Source: Seminavis robusta
Lineage: Eukaryota > Bacillariophyta > Bacillariophyceae > Naviculales > Naviculaceae
Direction of reading: 5' to 3'
Length of the DNA: 35,888 nt
NCBI GenBank assembly: GCA_903772945.1
Contig: CAICTM010001146.1
Coordinates: forward strand, 1-35,888
In this document: positions 16,970 to 25,671 of the stretch, piece by piece
Position numbering within the stretch: position 1 is the stretch's first letter
How the letters are laid out: every line of letters begins with the position of its first letter
Notes under the pieces: generated by a model
The model's input: the letters and a program-made list of their open reading frames with translations, nothing else
Told to the model about the DNA's origin: nothing
Database searches by the model: none
Position numbers and translations under genes: made by a program

Positions 16970-19900
16970 ATGAAGATGGCCAAAATGTACACCCTAGAGG
17001 ACGTTCGCAGCCGCGCGTCCTACTCTGCCAAGTCGGCCACTGACAAGATTGAGAAGCAGCACAAGTCGCAAGCATTTCTAAATCGCCTTGGCACCTTTGT
17101 CCGCATGGTGGAAAAGCCAAGCAGCGATGTTTCTGATGCAGCCCTTTACAACTTCCGCAAGCGTAACTGTCTCCCCGCCTTTGATCGGATGTTCGACAAA
17201 GGAGCCATCGAACGCAACAAAGCCAAAGCAATCATCAACATCGACAGAAGCAAATGTCGGTACCAAGCGGAAGACGATCCCATTAACCCGGGAAACTTCA
17301 TCATCAAGTATCGGAACAATGAAGAAGTGGGAACGGAATTCTTGCGATTGACAACAAAGTCTGTGGAGCTTGTTGAAACCATTCACTGTGGATTCCTCGA
17401 CGGAAGCATCAACAAAGATTTCACCATGAAACAGCTCACTGGTTTCCTCAAGCACAACATTCACTTTGACGCCACCCATGAGCTGCCTTTGGTGCTATTG
17501 GATCCCGAACAGCCTGACGATGATGTCTTCGTGACCATGGAGAAACTCATTGACAATGATCGGTACTTGGCGGCCTTGCAGTGTCTTGCTATGAGTGATG
17601 TCTACACCGGGGACATGGGGGGTGGACGCAACAAGTTCTCTGATGAGTGCATCAAAGCTATAATCCAAGTCGTTGGATTGATTTCCAATGCACTCAAGTT
17701 GGAAGATGAAGCCGAACGCCAACAAGCATTGGATCAAGCGGAAGAAGTCCGAAACCGTCTCCATGGAGAAGTCAGTGGAGGTGTACCGGACTTTAGCTTC
17801 TTCTTTTTTGTGGACACCAGCCAGCTGCGTTTTCAGACGGATGGTTGTCGCAAAGTGCTTTTTCGCCGTGAATGTCCACAATCATCTCATGCCAAGAAAA
17901 TGGCACCCAAAACAGGGTCGAATATGTTGTTGGTAGCTCTGAAGGCTATTCTCGACAGCAACAATGGCAAGATTTCTGAGAGTGTTGCCCTGGTTCTCCT
18001 TGAAAAGTCCTTCGACATTGTCAATGTTCATGAGTTCTACCTCCTATTCAAGGACCACCCTGCTTACCACGAAGCCTCTTGTACTCTTGCGCCCCTTCCA
18101 TCACGTACAACAAACCAAGATGATCTTCCTGAGTTGAAGGTTGGTTCTGTGTCATCTGTGGAGACTGTCAATGTCAATGACGATGCCATTGATAATGGGA
18201 CTGTGGTACGTGATGGTGTCATTGACAATCAGCTTCAGTTGGCATTCTTTGAAGGCGAGGAGCACACAGTTACAGTTGACCCCGTTGAAGCCAAAGCCAA
18301 CTTTGGTCGAGAGCTTGCCCTCTCTCCTGGTGAGCGTGACAATATCAAGTTGATGCAGCTCTCACAGATGGTTTGGATTGCTGGTCAGCAAGGTTCCGAA
18401 AAGACTCGGGCAGATGAAATCAAGCGTCGTGACCAGAATGATCACAATCGTTTGATGCTGGATGCAGCTCGCTTGAAGGTGGAAGCTGATGCCAAGAAAG
18501 CAGCAGCCAAGTTGGAACAAAAGCGTCTGAAAGCAGCAGCCAAGGCGGAACAAAAGCGTCTGCAGATTGAAGATGATGCCAAGAAAGCAGCAGCCAAGGC
18601 GGAAGAAAAGCGTCAGCAGATTGATGCTGATCGTTTGCAGCTTGAAGCAGATCGGGAGCAGCGAAATCACAATCTCTTCGCCCAGTTGCTTCAGCAAAAC
18701 CAGCAGTTGATTCAGCAAGGCCAGGAAACCACTAGTGTCGTCCGCGCCACCTACAAGGTTGTCACTTCCAAAAAACACCGACCACCCCATGTTGAGCAGT
18801 TCAATCAAGAGACCATGCAATCTATGGAAGGCCAAGTCTTGTTCCATCAGGGTGCTGCAGGCACTCCAACTGCTCCTAACAACATGCAGAGTGGTGTGCC
18901 ATCATCTGCTGTTTCCTCTGGCGACACCTTGCAGCATGACCCTGATACCGAACTGTCCATTCCTGGTGCTGTCCCTGCTGAAATGCCTCCCATTTCTGCC
19001 CCCAACCCACCTGGTGCCCTGACTGAGGTATCATGTACCGGCATCTCCACTGGAGAAATCACAACACCACCTCGCGTCCAATCTCTTGCCTCTGGGATTG
19101 GTACACAAGGTAACATTCGAGTTGTGGTCGAGACTGTCACTGAGAGCCCTGCTTCATTTCATTCTTCGCAGTCGCACTTCAGAGATTCCAACTTGACTTT
19201 TGCTGCCATGAATACTGGAGACATCGACACTTTGATGCATGGTACTGAGTCTGGGCTGGAAAATGATGAAAGTGGCAACAAGTCCACTGCCGAATCCGTT
19301 GACGAAGTGATAGATGGCAATGGAAGTGTTGCATCCAGTGATGACAGCAAGAGCTCGGTCACGTCCAATCCCAACAGCCATTGTGATGGAAGTGCTGCAT
19401 CCAGTGATGACAGCAAGAGCTCGAAACCGTCCAATCCCAACAGCGATGGTGATGGAAGTGCTGCATCCAGTGATGACAGCAAGAGCTTGGTCATGTCCAA
19501 TCCCAACAGCGGTGGTGATGGAAGTGCTGCATCCAGTGGTGACAGCAAGAGCTCGGTCACGTTGGACTCCAAGACTCTCAGTGTCAAAGTTGGCTCCAAC
19601 AAAGAAGCGTCTCTTGAGGAGCATTTTACCCCCATGTCTGGAGAAGGCGGCAACACAGGTGAAGAGGTGCCCACCATCGTCATGACTCACGCTCCCATGC
19701 CCCCAGACACTATGAGTGGAGGATCTCTGAAGGACAGTGAAGAAGATGATGCCAAAGTTGAAGAAGATGGCTCAATCAACTCCTCTGCAGAACTGTCCAC
19801 AGCAAAGGATAAGAATCAGAAGACCAAGAAGACAATTGTCCAACGCATATATGGTGGATTCAGCATATTTTCTCCATTTGGAAAGAAGGAAGAAGCTGAG

Positions 19901-20473
19901 CCTGAATTTCCCACACCTGAGACAACTTCTCCTACCGGTACCAGTACCCAAGGTGGAGGAGATAGTGGCAGTGCTGCTGGTGCCCCTTCCAGTCCCAAAC
20001 CCAAGAAGAAAGTTGCTTTCCGGTCACCTGGAAGTCTCGCTCGAACCTTCCTTTTTTCATCCTTGGAACGTAAGTCCTTCTGCTCTGCATTGTCACGAAT
20101 GGTGCTTGTATCTGACACTTTGTTCTATCCTCATTTTGCTTTAGCTGAACGTGAAGAGCCTGAAATAGATACAGTCCTGTTCGATGGCAAGCAACGACTT
20201 GTTATCAATGGATTTTTGATCCCTCTAACAAAGAAGGGCTCCCCATGCCAACACTGTGAAAATGCCGCAAAGGGAGTCAAGGTTTTCTGCGGCAAGCACC
20301 GCAGCAAGGGAACAAAGGACCAAGCAGCCTTCCATGCTGCACGAGAGTCGGCAAGGAAACGACTTGATGCGGATGTTCTTGGGGACCCAGAAAGCCGTTC
20401 TTTTCAGAACGTGAACCCACAGAACATTGATGGTGTAATGTTGCCTCCATCTGGGTTTGATAGGGTGGATTGA
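16970..20473 (+). CDS. 1142-aa coiled-coil and Ser/Asp-repeat protein, unknown function
   Basis: Exons 16970-20069 and 20145-20473. The first in-frame ATG (CACACCATGA) is taken as the start. The frame is open 300 nt upstream but holds no ATG. Residues about 1-270 are globular with no recognised domain (ATDKIEKQHKSQAFLNRL, GGGRNKFSDECIKAIIQV). Residues about 480-585 are a charged heptad-rich coiled coil built from repeated DAKKAAAKxEQKRLxI units ending in a Gln-rich FAQLLQQNQQLIQQ. A Pro/Thr/Ser-rich linker follows, then four 22-residue Ser/Asp repeats (about 784-870) and a Lys-rich KPKKKVAF patch. After the intron comes a compact C-terminal module with CQHC...CGKH near residues 1068-1085, a possible zinc site. 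No signal peptide or membrane segment. The long coding length and intact splice support a real gene. I do not recognise the family. Confidence 0.82.
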   Translation: MKMAKMYTLEDVRSRASYSAKSATDKIEKQHKSQAFLNRLGTFVRMVEKPSSDVSDAALYNFRKRNCLPAFDRMFDKGAIERNKAKAIINIDRSKCRYQAEDDPINPGNFIIKYRNNEEVGTEFLRLTTKSVELVETIHCGFLDGSINKDFTMKQLTGFLKHNIHFDATHELPLVLLDPEQPDDDVFVTMEKLIDNDRYLAALQCLAMSDVYTGDMGGGRNKFSDECIKAIIQVVGLISNALKLEDEAERQQALDQAEEVRNRLHGEVSGGVPDFSFFFFVDTSQLRFQTDGCRKVLFRRECPQSSHAKKMAPKTGSNMLLVALKAILDSNNGKISESVALVLLEKSFDIVNVHEFYLLFKDHPAYHEASCTLAPLPSRTTNQDDLPELKVGSVSSVETVNVNDDAIDNGTVVRDGVIDNQLQLAFFEGEEHTVTVDPVEAKANFGRELALSPGERDNIKLMQLSQMVWIAGQQGSEKTRADEIKRRDQNDHNRLMLDAARLKVEADAKKAAAKLEQKRLKAAAKAEQKRLQIEDDAKKAAAKAEEKRQQIDADRLQLEADREQRNHNLFAQLLQQNQQLIQQGQETTSVVRATYKVVTSKKHRPPHVEQFNQETMQSMEGQVLFHQGAAGTPTAPNNMQSGVPSSAVSSGDTLQHDPDTELSIPGAVPAEMPPISAPNPPGALTEVSCTGISTGEITTPPRVQSLASGIGTQGNIRVVVETVTESPASFHSSQSHFRDSNLTFAAMNTGDIDTLMHGTESGLENDESGNKSTAESVDEVIDGNGSVASSDDSKSSVTSNPNSHCDGSAASSDDSKSSKPSNPNSDGDGSAASSDDSKSLVMSNPNSGGDGSAASSGDSKSSVTLDSKTLSVKVGSNKEASLEEHFTPMSGEGGNTGEEVPTIVMTHAPMPPDTMSGGSLKDSEEDDAKVEEDGSINSSAELSTAKDKNQKTKKTIVQRIYGGFSIFSPFGKKEEAEPEFPTPETTSPTGTSTQGGGDSGSAAGAPSSPKPKKKVAFRSPGSLARTFLFSSLERKSFCSALSRMVLVSDTLFYPHFALAEREEPEIDTVLFDGKQRLVINGFLIPLTKKGSPCQHCENAAKGVKVFCGKHRSKGTKDQAAFHAARESARKRLDADVLGDPESRSFQNVNPQNIDGVMLPPSGFDRVD
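19319..19582 (+). repeat. Four in-frame 66-bp repeats (22 aa each)
   Basis: The word TGGAAGTG(T/C)TGCATCCAGT recurs at 19321, 19387, 19453 and 19519, exactly 66 bp apart. Each unit encodes GSxASSxDSKSSxxSNPNS plus three variable residues. The DNA copies are nearly identical, so the number of copies is likely to vary between alleles. The Ser-Asp-Asp pattern resembles casein-kinase-2 phosphorylation sites. Confidence 0.93.
20070..20144 (+). other. Intron of the 1142-aa gene (75 nt, stop-free, multiple of three)
   Basis: Donor GAAC|GTAAGT at 20070 and acceptor TTTTGCTTTAG ending at 20144 with a good pyrimidine tract. Splicing is phase 1 and gives SSLEPEREEPEID. Reading through would insert 25 mostly hydrophobic residues (MVLVSDTLFYPHFALA) between a Lys-rich and a Glu-rich segment, which is unlikely for this soluble region. 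Confidence 0.82.
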
Positions 20474-20623
20474 AGAGTGAGACCTTTGTTGGCAACAATA
20501 TTTAGCGTAACACTTAGCTGCTTGAACATTTTGGTTGTGTTGCTTTCTGTTTAATAATAGTTGTAATGTTGTTTGTGGCTGTGCTCTATCTAGTCTCATC
20601 TATTGCTGCCAAGCTTGGCTGGG

Positions 20624-21583
20624 TTAGGGGTGCCCTTCACCATGGTCTTCTGAGTCATTGTTGTGTTTGTAGTAGAACGCTGTTTTGTCATCTTTCAAAG
20701 GGATTGGTTCCAAAAGGTCATCGTCAACCTCTAGGCCAAATTCAGAATCGGACTCGGGCTCTGGATTGGTACCAATGCCGGTAACTGCAGTGATGGCATC
20801 ATAGATCTGACCAGCATCTGGAGCATTGTGCTGTGGATAAAGAGGCATGGCACTGGCTCTGCCCTGGTTTGGGTCCCCATAAGCAGGTGGAAACGGGTCA
20901 GGCTCTGGTATGGAGTAAGAGGAAGGGAAGGGCATTTGACCCAATGGAAGCTGCTGATAAGGTGCTGGTGGGGGCATGAGCAACCGTTGCTGAGCGATTT
21001 GGTTGAATCCATGTGTGGACGGGTTGGTGTTTGTGATCCTTGCAGGAGGTTTCCCATCACCAAAATCATCCACAGGAGGGCTCATGTCGTCACCTCTTCC
21101 AGCTGGTCTTGTTGCCTCTGCTGGGCTGTCCTCTACTTTGATGTATCCCTTTTCAATGTGCCGTTGTCTTTGCTTGTTGTCCTTGCTGCTGGCGTATCCA
21201 CTTTTGCGCCCCAGAGCATCCCGAAATGCCTGCGCCACAGCAACACGTGCCACACTGTCCTTGGGAGCAATCCAACGTTTAATGCGCCGATCCCACTTGA
21301 CGAATCCAAAGTTTTTCACATCTCCGCCCCACCGACGAACTTCAAAGAGAACCTTGGACACGACGAGTGTTTTCTGGGCCTTGTCTTGTGCATCGGCGTA
21401 ATCTTGCGTCTCCTGCTGGACCAGGCTTCGAAACCGCTTGTTGCCGACGTGAGCGTTGACTTTCTTTCCCCTTCCAATAATCACTTCGTTATCAGAAGGC
21501 ACAAAGTCAATCGGAAGGATGAGGGATCCGTCGTCAGTCCGACTCGAGCGTGAAGAGTCCATAATATCGAGGTTTGCTTTCAT
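20624..21583 (-). CDS. DUF6824 domain protein, 319 aa
   Basis: A minus-strand single-exon gene with ATG at 21583 (second Met at residue 8). Residues about 31-110 form the DUF6824 domain: DNEVIIGRGKKVNAHVGNKR, then FRSLV, a Tyr about ten residues on, VSKVLFEVRRWGG, and WIAPKDSVARVAVAQAFRD at the end. The D-x-(V/I)-(I/L)-x-GRG-x(4)-HxGN opening is the family hallmark, and these proteins are numerous in diatoms. The rest is a low-complexity Pro/Gln-rich region and an acidic C-terminus (EPESDSEFGLEVDDDLLEP), an arrangement that suggests a transcriptional regulator, though no function is established for the family as far as I know. It converges with the 1142-aa gene, leaving 150 bp between stops. 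Confidence 0.93.
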   Translation of the reverse strand: MKANLDIMDSSRSSRTDDGSLILPIDFVPSDNEVIIGRGKKVNAHVGNKRFRSLVQQETQDYADAQDKAQKTLVVSKVLFEVRRWGGDVKNFGFVKWDRRIKRWIAPKDSVARVAVAQAFRDALGRKSGYASSKDNKQRQRHIEKGYIKVEDSPAEATRPAGRGDDMSPPVDDFGDGKPPARITNTNPSTHGFNQIAQQRLLMPPPAPYQQLPLGQMPFPSSYSIPEPDPFPPAYGDPNQGRASAMPLYPQHNAPDAGQIYDAITAVTGIGTNPEPESDSEFGLEVDDDLLEPIPLKDDKTAFYYKHNNDSEDHGEGHP

Positions 21584-22815
21584 ATTTCGCTCTTGTCGCG
21601 TCTAGCTAGCCTAACCGGTACACTGAAGTGTGCGGAGCTCTGAGTTCGAAACGAAGCTTTCAAAGAGAAAAGCAAGTATCTTTTGTGACACTCTATCTTT
21701 GTCGCAATCTGAAGATCCATGTTCGCTCCTTTTGCTTGACAAAGCAGTGGGCATTGACGACATGAAGCGCAATGGATGTTCGCCACCGGTACGAGCAGAT
21801 GCACTCTGGTCTAGCTCGTACAATGTAGTGGGTCCGATAGCTCTCCGATGGAATGAGAATGATTCGAACTGATTCGGACTCATGTACCATACGGTAGCTT
21901 GCAACATGTACCGGTACCATTCAACCCATCAATTCGCAAAGGAACACGATGGAGAAGAGGGCTCCTTTGTTCCTTTCAGCTGGACTCCCGGGGAGGTGTG
22001 TAAAAGCTTTCTACTCTTGAATGCTTCCGTCAAAGTTCAAAGCTGGATTTTGGGAGGCTTTCCACTTTCCGCTTTCTTCAGATTTGCCAATTTACTTAGG
22101 CTTCAGCTCGTGCCTTGTCCATGGGTGCTGTCTTGCCGGTACCGTAGCCATTCCTCGGGATAACAGCATGTACCGTTGTCGTGGATGGGATCTGCTGGGA
22201 CGACTAATCGCGTGAAACTTGAGTAAACATGGATCAAAGCATTATGCAGTGCACGTCTCAAAGTTTTAATGGAACTCACCGGTACGCACATTCAGGGTTC
22301 TCACTGGTAAAGGAAATGGAAAAATCTTTACCGGTAGGTGGATGGAGCTGTTGAAGCCTTATCGGTGCTAGCTATTAATAGTACATCGTAGTCTACTTGT
22401 CCATAATACCCCCCCCCCCTCCACTCAGCTGTGCTTCTTGCTTCTTGTATGCACGCAGAGAAAGAGTTCACAATCCAAATGCCATTAATAAGCGGCAACT
22501 TATGTTAAGCCCCCAAGCCCCATGGTCGCAGGTGTATCTAAACAACTGTCCGAGGCAGAGTAAAGTAAGTCGCCGGTACAGCAGGAAAGGTCCCTTCCAT
22601 TCGATCTATCAGGAGCAACTGGTACCGTTGGCAGTGACCGTATGTGCACTGGCTTTGAACGTCTTCGAGGGGGTTTCGCATTATTCCTTCTCCTTGAGTT
22701 TGATTCCGCCTCTGAGCATTCGAATTGCACTTGGCTTTCTTTGGTGGTGATGTGGCCTTCACTGAGTGACAGTGGAGTGACAAGTCGAGTCCAGTAGGAT
22801 TTCACAAGTACGTGT
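21584..22815. other. Intergenic region upstream of the DUF6824 gene
   Basis: No supported gene. It includes CTAGCTAG at 21602, TACCGGTA at 21909 and 22329, and a 13-base C tract at 22408. The minus-strand frame at 22500-22859 starts at TTG and has an Arg/Ser-rich composition without a domain. It may be out-of-frame continuation of the broken fragment next to it. Confidence 0.45.
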
Positions 22816-23124
22816 TCACGAGAACAAATCGCCCGCCGCACTTCCATTTTGGCCCGCAAGGTACTTTACTAAGAGAGTAGCATAATTGTCCCCAAGCTTG
22901 TCATTGATTCCAACGGTGCCACAGTACTGGTACCAGTTGTCCACGTACACCAAAGTCTCATCGCTGACAATAACCGAGACACCGAGCCTCGTTTGTTTTG
23001 TTTTGTCATTGGATTGATAGGGATGATTGCACCAGCTGAACCCAAAGTCCTAGAGTTGAGGTTTGGTGGCACGCGATTTGATGACCCCACTGGAAGGGCC
23101 TAACTGGACAGAGGTTTCAGGCAT
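22816..23124 (-). pseudogene. Broken coding fragment with one internal TAG
   Basis: From an ATG at 23124 the minus strand reads MPETSVQLGPSSGVIKSRAT, continues to codon 24, meets TAG at 23050-23052, then stays open in the same frame for 77 codons: DFGFSWCNHPYQSNDKTKQT, LGVSVIVSDETLVYVDNWYQ, YCGTVGINDKLGDNYATLL, ending GQNGSAAGDLFS. Composition and hydrophobic alternation are those of a folded, possibly secreted domain, and both parts share one frame, which points to a single nonsense change. Alternatively CTCAACTCTAG|GAC is a splice acceptor and this is an internal exon whose partners are lost. No family recognised. Confidence 0.42.
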
Positions 23125-24323
23125 GAATACAATAATCCTTCTCTCCCCTCTGACTGTAACTTGACTATTTAATTCAAATAGATGCAGTAAGTAGACTGTC
23201 ACTGTCCTATTGCAAAGTTAGGAAAAGTGGGGACAAAAGGCAATGTGAGATGGATTTGTAAGGTTGGGCCACATGCACATGCACAAGAGAGCAAGTGCCA
23301 TCTCACCTCCTTTCATCTGGTAGTGGTACCGGTAGTACGGTACCGGTATGTATGGTGTCACTTGACTCCACTGGACTTGACTCTGACTCTTCGATGGTAC
23401 TGTATTAATAGTAGGGATGGTGGATCGTTGCACGAAGCAAAGAAGAGGAGATTGCGGAGCGCCATCCAATCAAATTAAATTAAATTCAATTGGATTCGAT
23501 TCATTTTGTGTGAGAGGAGAAACCACTGGTGGTTTTAGTCCATCAACACGAAAATCATCTTGTTGCTGTTCATACATGAGTTTCACCCAGCCAGCTAAAT
23601 GGATTAATACAGTTTGACTCATCCCAATAATTACATAGAGGGGTTGTCAACACTGCATGTCCTCACACCAGGTGGCTGTGAAATATCACTAATGGTCTTG
23701 GCAACGGCGGCTCCTTCTCTCCCCTCTGACTCGGCTTGATAGACTAGTAGATCTCGTGTTGGTTCCATGCAGACAGACAGAGTAAGAGTCGTCGCATCTC
23801 GTACTGTATTGGTTATTGGTGGTACTAGTACATGTACATGTACCGGTAGGTGGTGTGGTAACGGTGGATACAAAACGAACGGTGAAGGGAAAGAAAATGA
23901 AGTGACCGATTTGTGAAGGTCAGGAGAAGCTGCACACCGGCACAGTACATGTAAATTCAAATTTTAAAAATGAAGAGTTCCTTAGAAGGGGAACATGCTC
24001 CCCTCTTCCCTTGAACACAAGAACCTAATCATGACTCAAATAACATGATACATGTAGATGATGAGCTACTAGTATAGATGATGGATGTGGCTTGTAAATA
24101 GCGTCCTACAGTGTACACTGTACCGGTACATGTAACTCCAAGCATGGAAGGAGCGATCCCCATGGTGCTTTCGCAAGGGTTTGGATAGGTGAGAGTTGCA
24201 CTTGGCTTTCTTGCTTCATGGTGAGGTATGTAAGAAATAAATGAATTATTATGAAAATGAAATTTTAGATGCAAATATATAGATGCACAATGAGCTCCAC
24301 AAGAACCCTTTCAGTCACTCTGG
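23125..24323. other. Intergenic region, palindrome-rich
   Basis: No supported gene. TACCGGTA occurs at 23327, 23341, 23841 and 24121, and TACATGTA at 23829, 23835, 23946, 24049 and 24127. A short segment TCCTTCTCTCCCCTCTGACT is shared between about 23136 and 23712. The minus-strand frame at 23631-23960 has a plausible stretch (TRDLLVYQAESEGREGAAVA) but no ATG-based gene structure. Confidence 0.45.
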
Positions 24324-24476
24324 CTAGATGTCATGCAGGGGCTTTCTGTTGAGTTGCTCAGGTACTCCTGGTTCTTTTCCTCCTGGTTCAGTCCTTTGCT
24401 TCGAGCTCTTTTCACTGTTGCTTCGCAGATTCATCTCTATCGTGATGGCCAGAACATCCTTACCTTGTAACCTCAT
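24324..24476 (-). CDS. Short coding-like fragment (50 aa)
   Basis: A minus-strand ATG frame beginning MRLQGKDVLAITIEMNLRSN, then Lys/Glu/Pro-rich, ending NRKPLHDI. The frame is open a further 30 nt upstream to a possible acceptor (ATCTTTGCAG). It may be a terminal exon of the same broken gene as the fragment at 24669-24944. No family recognised. Confidence 0.22.
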   Translation of the reverse strand: MRLQGKDVLAITIEMNLRSNSEKSSKQRTEPGGKEPGVPEQLNRKPLHDI

Positions 24477-24668
24477 TGAGTGTCCTTTATGTTCCCTCCT
24501 GCAAAGATGTCAATAGCACAATGGAAGCCATACGCGAGCACGTTACAATCCCAGCATTCTCAACGAGACTGCTTCGGCCTGGAAGTGCGCCAACAACCAC
24601 ATCATGTTACTTGATGGCTATATTGCAAGGGTAGAGCTATGTCTCCAGATAGGTGTCGTCATCAATCA

Positions 24669-24944
24669 TTAGCAATCTTTCATCCCTTTCAGCAGGCCAG
24701 CTATCATAGCAGGAAGAAACTGGGTTGGTGAATTCTTCCAGCTGTTTTCATGGTCAAGCCACTTAGCTATGGAAAGACGAAGAAGCAGGGTGAGAAAGGT
24801 AATAATACTAAGCATTAGTATTGGAAGTCCCCATGTTGGGCCCTTTGATTTGTTCAATTTCCTCCTCATCTCTGCAACCCAATTTAAATTTTCTATGTGC
24901 CGTTCACCGGGCTCATCGTTCCTCCACATTGCTTCATTCTTCAA
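24669..24944 (-). CDS. Possible C-terminal exon of a membrane protein
   Basis: A minus-strand frame open from about 24981 with no convincing start. It encodes a charged segment (WRNDEPGERHIENLNWVAEM) and one strong hydrophobic helix (LPILMLSIITFLTLLLRLSI), ending GLLKGMKDC. A possible acceptor, TACTGGTACAG, lies just upstream of the open part. No matching upstream exon in phase was found. It could be a gene relic. Confidence 0.25.
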   Translation of the reverse strand: MKNEAMWRNDEPGERHIENLNWVAEMRRKLNKSKGPTWGLPILMLSIITFLTLLLRLSIAKWLDHENSWKNSPTQFLPAMIAGLLKGMKDC

Positions 24945-25151
24945 AGTACGACTATGTCTGTACTCCTGTACCAGTAATCAAAATAGATCAAAATGTAAAC
25001 AGCTCTGTCAGCTTGTCGAGACTTGATAAATTCAATTTCAGCAAGCATCACAACAGGAAGCTATGGGCAAGGGCCTGCTGCCGGTCCATCCACAATAACT
25101 CACTCCGAGCTTGGAACAGCATTGAATTGGACGAACCGTGATGGATCTTTG

Positions 25152-25539
25152 TGCACTACGCTAAAAGCTAGTGTAAAGATCTTTCGGGTGTTTTGAGTTT
25201 GAGAGAATGAAAGTTATGAGAGAGATTAGAAAGCTATGAAAACTAATCAACGAGAGAGATCACCATCAAAGGATCTTAGATCTGGTCTCCCGCGGGAAAC
25301 TATAAAGTGTGATAGAATCCTACTTATCTCCACGATCCTAAAACGGAACGCGTGGAAGATTTGTCTAGCATGGATCTAGTAGCATAGAAGTACTCCACAC
25401 TGGCTAAATATCTAGAGCGATGTTTCATCATCAACCTAGTATGACCAGCGCGGTCATTGAGAACCCTGTCTCAAATGACTATTCACGAGAGACTCAGTCA
25501 TAACTCAAACCCTATCTAGGATCGAGTCAAGAATAAGCA
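25152..25539 (-). repeat. Candidate 3' LTR of the gypsy element
   Basis: On the minus strand, downstream of the gypsy pol stop, a purine-rich AGGGGGCAAA is followed by TGCTTATTCTTGACTC and, 388 bp later, by GCGTAGTGCA. This gives a TG...CA-bounded segment in the right place after a polypurine tract. It contains the inverted repeat ATGACC/GGTCAT near 25440. No second copy exists in the window, so the boundaries are only inferred from the terminal dinucleotides. Confidence 0.35.
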
Positions 25540-25671
25540 TTTGCCCCCTGACAAGGGTCACAGAAGGCGCGACAGCAGTAGGACAAGGAGAACATATGAT
25601 TTAAAGTGCGGGCACTCTCATGACATTGGATGTAGACATGTGTGTCACACGATGGCAATCCTACAAGGGTA

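Noticed and set aside
18362..18847. 161-codon minus-strand frame rich in Leu
   Set aside because: Antisense of the Lys/Gln-rich coiled coil, whose complement is automatically Leu/Phe-rich.
19154..19690. 178- and 174-codon minus-strand frames
   Set aside because: Antisense of the 66-bp repeats. Periodicity comes from the plus-strand gene.
20828..21553. 241-codon plus-strand frame
   Set aside because: Antisense of the DUF6824 gene, whose family motifs are clear on the minus strand.
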